In this document: positions 36,207 through 44,536 of the stretch, piece after piece
Position numbering within the stretch: position 1 is the stretch's first letter
Layout of the letters: each line of letters opens with the position of its first letter
Origin: Methylosinus trichosporium OB3b
GTDB lineage: Bacteria; Pseudomonadota; Alphaproteobacteria; Rhizobiales; Beijerinckiaceae
Assembly (NCBI RefSeq): GCF_002752655.1
Contig: NZ_CP023740.1
Location: 116,220-180,219, forward strand
DNA: 64,000 nucleotides
Direction: 5' to 3'
Program-made: the position numbers and the translations under genes
Notes under the pieces: generated by a model
The model's database searches: none
What the model was told of the DNA's origin: nothing
The model's input: the letters and a program-made list of their open reading frames with translations, nothing else

Positions 36207-36833
36207 ATGAAAGCCCCCGCTTCGCACGAGACCGCCTTCCGCGATGCCACGAGCGCCGACCCTTTGCGCGAGGCGTTTCTCCGTCGCTCGATAGATACGA
36301 TCACTCGGATTGCCGCGCATGCCGATCCGAAAATACTCTCTGACGCGCTCGCCGCCTCGACCGGTTTCGGCGCCCTCGCGCGCGTACTGGCGGACACCGC
36401 GACCACCGAAGCCTCGCTTGTCGACCTGGACCCGATCGCCCCGCTTGTGGCGCGGAACGCGGGACATCGCGTCCAGATCCTCGACGCCGCTGGAGGCACG
36501 CTCTCCTCGAACGAGGTCGCGCAACTGCTTGGAGTCAGCCGGCAGGCGATCGAAAAGCGCCGGCGCGCCAACGCGCTGCTCGCCGTGCGCATGGGCCGTG
36601 ATTGGCGCTATCCACGTTGCCAGTTCGACGAGGCCGAGGGGACGGTCGTCGCCGGACTGCCGAAGCTTCTCGACGTCTTCGCCAGATCCGGTCCTTGGGT
36701 CGCGATGGATTTTCTGTTGACGGCCGACGAAGTTCTCGGAAACGAGACGCCGATGCAAAGGCTGCGGCGTGAGGGACTGACCCCCGAGCTGGAACGTCTC
36801 GCCCGGGTCGAACAAGGCGACGGCTTCGCGTGA
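36207..36833 (+). CDS. Xre/MbcA/ParS-type antitoxin of a RES toxin
   Basis: Within 208 residues there is a helix-turn-helix (LSSNEVAQLLGVSRQAIEKR) and a C-terminal toxin-binding region ending LTADEVLGNETPMQRLRREG, which fits the DUF2384 antitoxin family that partners RES toxins. Its stop overlaps the RES gene's GTG. ATG 36207 follows the promoter; an in-frame GTG at 36144 lies inside the ISAs1 target duplication and is unlikely. It would neutralise the toxin and repress the operon. Confidence 0.85.
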   Translation: MKAPASHETAFRDATSADPLREAFLRRSIDTITRIAAHADPKILSDALAASTGFGALARVLADTATTEASLVDLDPIAPLVARNAGHRVQILDAAGGTLSSNEVAQLLGVSRQAIEKRRRANALLAVRMGRDWRYPRCQFDEAEGTVVAGLPKLLDVFARSGPWVAMDFLLTADEVLGNETPMQRLRREGLTPELERLARVEQGDGFA

Positions 36834-37459
36834 GCCCGGCCCGAGGCCCTTCGGGCGTCGCGGCTTTCCCCCCAGCTGCTCTCGCCACTGCGGCACTACC
36901 GATCGAGATTCTGCCAGCTCGGATGGAGTTCCACCGCGTCCATCGCACGGAGCATCATCCGATATTTTTCGGTCCGGGTCCGGGAGCGCCACCGACTTAT
37001 CGCTTCGATAGCGCCTCGGGCTCATTTGGCGTGCTTTATGTCGCATTTCGCTTCGCCGGCGCGCTGGTCGAGACCTTGTCGCGCAACCCACGCAGGAAAA
37101 TGGTCGCTCAAGCCGACATCGAAGCGCGCGCATCGAGCGTCGTGCGCTGTCGGCGTGCGCTCCGTGTTGTACAGCTGCACAGCGCCGGGCTGCAGATTCT
37201 CGGTCTCGACAATTCCATCTCGACGGGACCTTACGAACCTTGCGGCGCCTGGGCCGATGCGCTGTGGGCGCATCCTGACGCGCCTGATGGGCTCGCCTTC
37301 CGCTCACGGCACGATCCCGACCAGATATGCTTGGCGATTTTCGAGCGGGCAGGCTCCGGCTTCGACGCGGAACCAGCCGTGCGGCTCGTCGACCGGCTTC
37401 CGGAAGTCGCCAATATCCTCGGCGCTTACGGAAAATCGATCCTGCCGACGCCTCGCTGA
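36830..37459 (+). CDS. RES-domain toxin (NAD-degrading family)
   Basis: The RES core begins near EFHRVHRTEHHPIFFGPGPG, continues through SFGVLYVAFRFAGALVETLS and ends with ILGAYGKSILPTPR; Arg, Glu and Ser of the family name are present in this span. Characterised RES toxins such as MbcT destroy NAD, and others ADP-ribosylate PRPP synthetase. The gene is coupled to its Xre partner by a GTGA overlap. The first 30 residues before EFHRVHR have no family counterpart, so translation may start later. Its NAD target contrasts with the NAD salvage genes next door. Confidence 0.83.
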   Translation: MSPARGPSGVAAFPPAALATAALPIEILPARMEFHRVHRTEHHPIFFGPGPGAPPTYRFDSASGSFGVLYVAFRFAGALVETLSRNPRRKMVAQADIEARASSVVRCRRALRVVQLHSAGLQILGLDNSISTGPYEPCGAWADALWAHPDAPDGLAFRSRHDPDQICLAIFERAGSGFDAEPAVRLVDRLPEVANILGAYGKSILPTPR

Positions 37460-37704
37460 CGAAAAAGGGAGAGGCTGGTAGTCTTTGCCACGCTTGAGGC
37501 GCGTCTTGCCAAATCGGCTGAAGTTCACTCCGGTGCTGAGAGACGATGCGGAATGTCAATCGGCATCCAAAATTGACCCCCGATCGGCGTTCAAAATTGA
37601 CCCCCATTTGGCGTAGGGCGGAACGCGAGCGCTCGCCCCGGCGGAGCTGGCGGGATTGCGCAGCCGGGGCGAGTGCGTTTCGGTTCGCGATGTGATCGGG
37701 AGGA

Positions 37705-38433
37705 TCAGGCGCGGTTCTTGAAGCGCCAGCTTTCGTTGCCGGTTTCGACGATGTCGCAATGGTGGGTGAGGCGATCGAGCAGCGCGCTGGTCATTTTCGC
37801 ATCGCCGAACACGCTCGGCCATTCGCCGAAAGCGAGATTGGTGGTGACGATGATCGAGGTTCGTTCGTAGAGCCGACTGATCAGATGGAAGAGCAATTGT
37901 CCGCCCGACTGCGCGAACGGCAAGTAGCCGAGCTCATCGAGTATGATGAAGTCCATTCTCGTGAGATAGTCCGCAAAGCGTCCCTGACGACCGCCTCGCG
38001 CTTCGCTCTCGAGCCGGTTGACGAGCTCGACGGTGTTGAAGAATCGGCCACGTTTTCCAGCGCGAATACAGCTTCTGGCGATCGCTATCGAAAGATGAGT
38101 CTTCCCCGTGCCGGTTCCGCCGACGAGAACGCAATTACGTTGTTGGTCGAGGAAGCCGCCGCCTGCGAGATCGCGCGCCAGAGCTTCATTGATCGGCGCG
38201 CCCTCGAACTGGAAGTCCTCGACGTCCTTCGCCAATGGCAGCTTCGCGACCGTCATCTGATATTTGATCGAGCGCGCATGTTTTTCGGCGATTTCCGCCT
38301 GGAGAAGATCGCCGACGATGCGCGGCGGCTCATGCTGCCGCTTTATGCCCGTCGACATCACCTCGTCATAGGCGCTCCTCATGCCGAAGAGCTTGAGCTC
38401 TCCCATGAGATCGAAGAGCTGCGTGCGTTCCAT
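37705..38433 (-). CDS. istB: IstB, ATPase helper of IS21 transposition
   Basis: The 242-residue AAA+ protein has Walker [15 protein letters not shown], Walker [15 protein letters not shown] and the IS21-type continuation [20 protein letters not shown]. It contains the whole ATPase and is the normal length. IstB assembles on target DNA and recruits IstA. Its ATG overlaps the istA stop. It is intact even though istA is not. Confidence 0.95.
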   Translation of the reverse strand: MERTQLFDLMGELKLFGMRSAYDEVMSTGIKRQHEPPRIVGDLLQAEIAEKHARSIKYQMTVAKLPLAKDVEDFQFEGAPINEALARDLAGGGFLDQQRNCVLVGGTGTGKTHLSIAIARSCIRAGKRGRFFNTVELVNRLESEARGGRQGRFADYLTRMDFIILDELGYLPFAQSGGQLLFHLISRLYERTSIIVTTNLAFGEWPSVFGDAKMTSALLDRLTHHCDIVETGNESWRFKNRA

Positions 38434-39967
38434 CAGGCCGTTCTCCTCAATTGATCATAGCGGGCGCAGTCGGCGAGCGGCATGTGCAGCAGCGTCAACG
38501 ACTGGGGTGTGGGGATCGCCGGAGGTGGCGGCGGCTCGCGCCGGCGGGCGAGAATGTTGAGAATGACGTCGGCGGAATGGACGCCTTGGCCGAGCGCCTC
38601 CGCGCAGGCTGCCTCGACAGCGGTCAATCCATCGTCGACGACGGCGGCCAGAATCTTGACCATTTGTCGATCGCCGTCGTCGCCGGTGAGCTTGCGTCGC
38701 ACGCGTTCGATCGCGCCCGGCAGCACCCAATCCTTGAATGGCGCGCCGTTCCGCAGCGCGCCGGGCTTGCGCGCGAGAACCGGCACGTAATGCCAGGGAT
38801 CGAAGATCGTCGCGCCGCGCCCGAAAGCGCGCGCATGTTCGGCGACGACGCGCCCTTTTTGACGGAAGACGATGCGGTCGGCGTAGGCGTGGATCTCGAC
38901 CGGGGCGCCGACGGCGCTCGCATTGACCGAATATTTATTGTTGTCGAAGCGCATAGCAGTTGCGCTTGCGCAAGCTGCGTACACTTGCTTGCGCGGCAGG
39001 TCTTCGACACCGACGCCGTCAGCTCGTGGAATCCGTCGAACCGTCCGCGCAGCGGGACGAGCTTCGGCCGCTCTTCCTCGAAAACCTGCCAAATCGTCTT
39101 GTCCGGCATCTCGGGATGCGGATGCGCCTTGGCGTAGCCGACGCATTTATCGAGAAGCCACGCGTTCATATCCTCATAGGTCTTGAACCGCAGGCGCGGC
39201 GTGAAGAACCGTTCCCGCGCCAGGCCGACCTGATTTTCGACCTGGCCTTTCTCCCAGCCGGACGCCGGCGTGCAGGCGACCGGCTCGACGAGATGATGGC
39301 TGCACATTTGTGCGAAGCGTCGATTGAACTTGCGCTCCTTGCCGACGAAGATCGCCTCCACCGCCGTCTTCATATTGTCGTAGATGCCGCGCGTGCAGGC
39401 GCCCCTGAAGAAGGTAAAGGCGCGATCATGCGCGTCGAAAACCATCTCCTGCGTCTCGCGCGGATAGGCGCGAACGAACAGCATGCGGCTGTGGCACAGA
39501 CGCATGTGCGCGACCTTCACGGTCGTCGTCACGCCGTCGAGCACAACGATCTCGTGGCTCCAGTCGAACTGATAGGCTTCGCCCGGCGCAAAGCTCAGCG
39601 GCACATAGGCGGCGGCCGTCGCCGCGCCTTGCTCGCTGCGCCATTTGCGCGCGTAGCGACGCACGGCGTCATAGCCGCCCGAATAGCCCAGCCCGCGTAA
39701 GTCCTCGAAAACGCGGATCAGGGTCAGCCGCTCGCGCGCCGCCTTCTTCTCATTCTCCGCCAGCAGCTCGTCGAGCTTCTCCGACCAAGGTCCGAGCTTG
39801 GGCAGTGGCTGATTGTCGCGCTCATAGGCGAAGGAGGTCGCCTCCGAGCGCAATGCCTTGCGGACCGTGTTCCGTGAAATGCCCAGATCGCGGACGATCT
39901 CCTTGATCGTCTTGCCCTTGATGAAATGCTCGCGACGGATTCGCCCGATCGTCTCCACAATCAACAT
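38433..39967 (-). pseudogene. istA: IstA transposase of IS21, frameshifted by a short insertion
   Basis: The N-terminal and catalytic part reads well from ATG 39967 (TIGRIRREHFIKGKTIKEIV, then EAYQFDWSHEIVVLDG with Asp and GWEKGQVENQVG with Glu). At about 38954-38994, where relatives read straight from TASVSKTC into RFDNNKYSV, roughly 41 extra bases containing the palindrome GCTTGCGCAAGC intervene and shift the frame. The C-terminal part continues in the new frame (RFDNNKYSVNASAVGAPVEI). The full-length protein cannot be made without frameshifting. Confidence 0.85.
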
Positions 39968-40085
39968 CCCCCTCCACCCGCCCTTGCAACCAAAGCGGGA
40001 GGACTGTCCGGCCTTCACCAGAGGGGGTCAATTTTCGACGCCGATTCCCCTCGTATGGGGGTCAATTTTGCACGCCGAATAACAC

Positions 40086-40283
40086 TCGCGCTCCCCGGAG
40101 CTGAACCCTGTCGAAAATATTTGGCAGTTCCTACGCGCCAACTGGCTCTCGAACCGCGTCTTCGAGACCTACGACGCGATCATCGACGCCGCATGCGATG
40201 CTTGGAATCGACTCATCGCACAGCCCCAGTCCATCACATCGATCGGAATGCGAGATTGGGCGCATATCGGTCAATCGTCATAG
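40086..40283 (+). pseudogene. IS630-family transposase, C-terminal remnant
   Basis: It starts at the IS21 edge as SPELNPVENIWQFLRANWLS and ends in QSITSIGMRDWAHIGQSS before a stop. SPELNPVENIW is the catalytic Glu motif of IS630/ISxac-type transposases. The N-terminal part is missing. It differs from the IS630 remnants at 17.0 and 59.5 kb, so at least three IS630 types have been here. Confidence 0.83.
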
Positions 40284-40500
40284 CCTTTGGTATGATCGCG
40301 AGAAGCGGCTCACGCTCTGTCGTCGTCTCGCCACCGCCGCGGCCGTCGATCATCCGGTCGAGCCGAAGGTCCGCGCATGCGACGATTCCTCCACCGCCGC
40401 AGCGCATGTCTTCCCGTGCCCCGACTGCGGCGGGCTCATCCGCCGCATCGGCGCCGTTCCACCCGCGAGGGCTCGCCCGTTCCGCTGCGACACGTCATGA
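40284..40500 (+). pseudogene. Unassigned remnant with a CPDCGG zinc-ribbon motif
   Basis: About 70 codons read into FPCPDCGGLIRRIGAVPPAR and stop at 40500. The Cys pattern resembles the tails of some transposases (for example IS91-type), but I cannot place it. It sits between two transposase remnants and is probably IS debris. Confidence 0.3.
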
Positions 40501-40569
40501 GCCCGGCCATCGCCTCCGCCCGGAGGGAGCGCCGGACACCTCCCCGTTTTGCTCGCCGCACCATGTGTC

Positions 40570-40797
40570 GGCGGAACGCCGGGCATGCGGGAGAGCGCGC
40601 AGAGCTGAAAGGAGGCGCTCGTCGAGCTGAAGAAGCGCGGCCTGGTGGTCGCGCGGGAGATCGCCGTCGGCGACGGCGCCCTCGGCGTCTGGAAGGCTCT
40701 CGAGGAGGCGTTCCCGAAGACGCGCGATCAGCGCTGCTGGGTGTACAAGACGCTGAACGTCCTCGACGAGCTGCCGCCATTGCTAAAAGCGGCATGA
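40570..40797 (+). pseudogene. IS256-family transposase remnant with an in-frame stop
   Basis: The frame reads GMRESAQS, then TGA where IS256 proteins have Trp, then KEALVELKKRGLVVAREIAV, GDGALGVWKALEEAFPKTRD and RCWVYKTLNVLDELP. The GDGALG-WKAL segment and the CWVxKxxNVL block are characteristic of the IS256 (Mutator) family. Only about 75 codons survive. Confidence 0.8.
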
Positions 40798-40826
40798 AAA
40801 CCCCATTTAAATTTATCGGCCCCACC

Positions 40827-40844
40827 AAAATTCGTGACAGAACC
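40827..40844. repeat. Solitary IS6 terminal repeat
   Basis: AAAATTCGTGACAGAACC differs at one base from the right end of the three IS6 copies. No transposase adjoins it. It lies 11 bases from the 3' end of the adhesin gene, so an IS6 event probably set this boundary. Confidence 0.65.
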
Positions 40845-40854
40845 CGAGCAAGTG

Positions 40855-43800
40855 CTATCTGGCGTTGGTTCCTGGAGCATTATTCTTGCCGTCGTTATAG
40901 TCGAATCGCTGGCCGTCGACTTCAATGCTACGAATGCGCGAGCCATATCCGCCGCCGTGACGGACTGCCGGCTTCTGCGCGGCGACCGCCAGCACATGTC
41001 GCGGACGCGCGCGGGCCGCGGGAGGCGGAGTTTCGGCGGGCTCCACGTTCTGCATATTTTCGCTGACGGAGGGAGTGACCGCCGCCATGATGGCTGATTT
41101 GCCCGACGCCGTCGATAGGGTCGGGTTCGGGGGCTTGGATGATACGTTCGCGGCGGCGCTCGTGAGCACATTGGCAGCCGAGAGAGCCGTCTGCTGGATT
41201 TGGGTTGCCTGCGCCTGCGTCGCGGCGCGCGCTTCCGCCTTCGCGTCGCGATAGGTGCTGTTGGTGACGGTCCCACTCCCGGAATCGTTGACGCCCACTA
41301 ACCCGCTCGAGCCATTGGTCACGCTGCCAGTCGCGGAGGAATTCTCGATCGCGCCGTAATTATAGCCGACGAGGCCGCCGGCGCGGCCGTCATCGGGGCT
41401 CCCCTGCGATACGTCTCCGCTCGCGGTCGAATTGCTGATGGCGCCGAACGCATTGGTCCCGACCAGGCCGCCCGCGCCGAACAATATCGCCATGACATTG
41501 CCGCTCGCCGAGGAATCGGAAATCGCGCTGCGGACACTGAAGCCGACCAATCCCCCGACAGTCATATAACCGGTCACATTTCCGCTCGCCCAGCTGTTGG
41601 ATATCGTACCGTAGGTCTCCTTGTTATTGAGCGTCGAGCCGCTCACCCCGCCGACGAGGCCGCCGACGGAGGATGCGTTGGGAGCGTAGACATTGCCGGT
41701 CGCATAGCTATCGGAGATATTGCCGCTACTTACACCGGTATAATTGGTGTATTCGCTGACGCTGGACAATCCGACCAAGCCGCCGATATTTGTCGCGCCG
41801 CCTGCAGTGGCGGCGGTGCTGGTTACATTTCCGGAGGCGTAGGAGCCGCTGATATTACCTTCGTTTATTCCGACGAGGCCGCCGATATTGCTGCCGGGCG
41901 ACGTCACATTTCCGGTCGCATAGGAATTAACGATCGTGCCGACATAGCTGGCGCCGGACCCAGCGAAATAAAAATAGCCGTTAGAGCCGACGAGACCGCC
42001 GACATTCGATAGATCGGTGCTGTTCGAATTCGCAGCGCCGACGTCAACCGCTCCTGTCGCGTAGGAATTGCTGATGAGGCCGCCGGAATTCCACCCTACG
42101 AGACCGCCGAAGTTCGAGCGGATAGAGGTGGCCGAATAGGCCGTCACATTTCCCGTAGCGTAAGAGTCGGTGATGACGGCTTGCAGCCCGCGGAGGGCCA
42201 ACGGCAAATTCCACCCCACGAGGCCGCCGACATTGGTGACGCCGGCAACATCCACATCAGCGTGAGAATTAGAAATCGTGCCGCCGAAATTCGTCCCGAC
42301 CAGGCCGCCGACATTGCTGCCATCGCCGACGACGGTTCCGGTCGCATAGGCGTTATAGATCGTTCCACCGTAATTTGCGCCGACCAGCCCAGCAGATCGG
42401 TCGCCGCCCGTCATCGACACATTCACCAATCCGATGTCTCGGATGCCCACGGGATCGGAGACAAAGAACCCGCCCATTGTGGCGATGAAATTCGCGCCGT
42501 TCGATCCAGAGGAAATCGTCAGATTGCTGATCGTATGGCCGAGACCCGCGAATGTGCCGATGAATGTGTCGATCAGCGCGTTGTCATAGGTCGTTCCCGT
42601 GGCGTCGAGATCCCGCGCCAGAGCATAATTGCCGGTGACCGTCTGGCCGGTGAAGGCGGCGATCTCGTTCATGCTGTGGAGCAGCGTATAGGCGGCGCCA
42701 TTGATCACGAGGCTCGCGCTCGAGCCGCTGAGCGTCACCTTCCCGCCCGTGTCCGTGTCGATATAATAATCGGTCCCGGAGGTCGCACTGCTCGCCGAGG
42801 CGTAATTGCCGTAATTCAACGCCAGGCCGGCGCTCTTTCCGGTCGCGGTGATCGCCGCATTCACATAGATGTTGCTCGTCGCATTCAGCGTTAGGATCGT
42901 GCTGCCGGACCAGCGCACCGCGTCATTGACATAGATGTTGCCGTCCGTTCCGCCGCCGCTCGTGGACCACAAGGTGATGTTGTTGTTCGCGAGCAGGCTG
43001 CCGAGCAGCGCTCCGGTGATGTCGCCGCCGCTCGACGCGATGGTGAAGCCGTCTGGATCGATGATCCAGCTCCCGGTTTCGCCCGTCGACGACGCCGTTG
43101 TCACCTCTGCGCCTTCCGCGATCGTCACCTTGTTTCCGCTGGTCTCGATCGTTCCGCCCTTGCCGCCATTGGGCGCGGAGGCGTCGAGCTTGCCCGTGAC
43201 CTTGGTCGTTCCGCCAGAGGCGAGCAGCTTGATCTGGCCGATCTTCACCGTGCCTCTCGACGACGGGCCGCCGGTGAGATCGGCGAGCGTGCGCGCCTGA
43301 ATGATCCCGCTGTTGTTGACCTGCGCCGAGAGAACCGCATCGGCCGCCTTCGCGGCCATCACGACGCGGCCGCCGTCGGCCTTGATCAGCCCCTTGTTCT
43401 CGACCAGCGCATCATAGGTTCCTTTGTCGATTGTCACGTCGAGCAGCGAGTCGCCGCCGAAATTGAGCGTGATCTTATCTCCCGACGCGAGCGCGATGGA
43501 TCCGAGCTTGGCGGTGATCGCTCCCTCATTGGAAACCGAACGGCCGAGCAGCACGACATAGCCGCCATCGGCCGCGGTGATCGTTCCCCGATTGACGACC
43601 GCGGCGGCGGAGGAGCCGGAGAACACATAGTTTCCGGCCATGAAATCATTGTTGGAGATGTCGCGCGTGGAGGCCACAAGTCCGCCGACATTGACCTCCG
43701 CATTTTTGTGAACAGCACGCCCGCGGAATTGACGATGAACACATTGCCATTGGCGTTGAGCGCGCCGGCGATGACGCTGCTCTCATTGCCGACGACGCGG

Positions 43801-44127
43801 TTGAGCGTGACGGAGAGCGCGCTCGGCTGAAGGAAATTGACGGTCTCACCCGAGGCGATAGAGAAGCTCTGCCAATCGATGACGGCGCGATTGGTCGACT
43901 GCGCGACATTGGTGACGCTGCCGGCAGAGGAGATATTCGCCGAGCCGTCGACCACGACCCCGCCCGTCGGATTGGCGGCGGCGAAACGCGGAAGGGCGAG
44001 AACCGCCGCGATCGCCGTCATCGTGGCGAAAGACGCCTGCAATCGCCGAGCATGATCGGAGAGAGGGGAAGGCCGGCGAGGAAGGAGCAGGGTGGCATGA
44101 GAGCGATTTTTTTCGGGGAGCGTCATC
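40855..44127 (-). pseudogene. Two-partner-secretion adhesin (filamentous haemagglutinin type), one frameshift
   Basis: The N-terminal part (from ATG 44127) has a long signal region (MTAIAAVLALPRFAAA) and a TPS domain (NPTGGVVVDGSANISSAGSV through NGNVFIVNSAGVLFTK). Right there, at about 43705, a run of five A needs one more A to continue into NAEVNVGGLVASTRDISNND. The remaining 930 or so codons hold a beta-helix part and about fifteen GLUG-type repeats (NVGGLVGTNFGGTISNS, NIGGLVGINEGNISGSYASG) and a Lys/Arg-rich C-terminus. With the shift repaired it is about 1,090 residues. No TpsB transporter is in the window. Transcript slippage on the A-run could restore it, so it may not be dead. Confidence 0.82.
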
Positions 44128-44536
44128 GGGCTGTCTCTTAGCGACATCGCAATATATTGAACTTTAATAATAATGAGAAACCGGTCCCCGTCAATACGGC
44201 GGCCATCTAGACGCACCCGTCGCGCGGACGCCCACCGCAGTCGATCAACTATTTGATATATAGCTCTAATATTGAGCTACTGAGAGTCGTATTGATCAAC
44301 GATTGGCCGATTTGGTTGTAAAATCAGCACAGACTCGGTCCAGGCGCGAGTTTTTTGAGCAGAATTTGATCGGATGCCGCGCTAATTTTTTTCCGTTGAA
44401 GTAAAGTCTGTCGATCGAACCATTCCATTCGCTCGGAAAGCGCGGCGCGTATTTTATGTAATCAGGTTACTTGACCAAAGCCAGGCGATCGACGTATGCT
44501 CCTGAAGCTCCAGCGCAGTTTTTCGGGCTGTGAAAA
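44128..44536. other. AT-rich divergent promoter region
   Basis: No gene is supported. The 409 bases separate the divergent adhesin and glycosyltransferase genes and are much richer in A and T than the genes. A 6-bp inverted repeat, TAGCTC-N7-GAGCTA, lies at 44261-44279 and could be a regulator site. Promoters for both directions are expected here. Confidence 0.5.

Larger units (their letters stand above)
37554..40084 (-). mobile_element. IS21-family insertion sequence (istA defective)
   Basis: The ends begin TGTCAATCGGCATCC on the left and TGTTATTCGGCGTGC on the right, complementary strand. Each end carries two copies of CAAAATTGACCCCC next to CGGC, as is usual for the multiple transposase-binding sites of IS21. 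The element encodes IstB and a disrupted IstA. No target duplication was found. On its right it abuts an IS630 transposase fragment. Confidence 0.9.

Noticed and set aside
37554..37610. Direct repeats CAAAATTGACCCCC considered as an iteron origin
   Set aside because: The same repeats occur inverted at 40030-40084 and form the multiple terminal repeats of IS21.
41280..42460. Apparent array of similar units, considered as CRISPR or satellite repeats
   Set aside because: The units are GLUG protein repeats of the adhesin, diverged at the DNA level and of irregular length.
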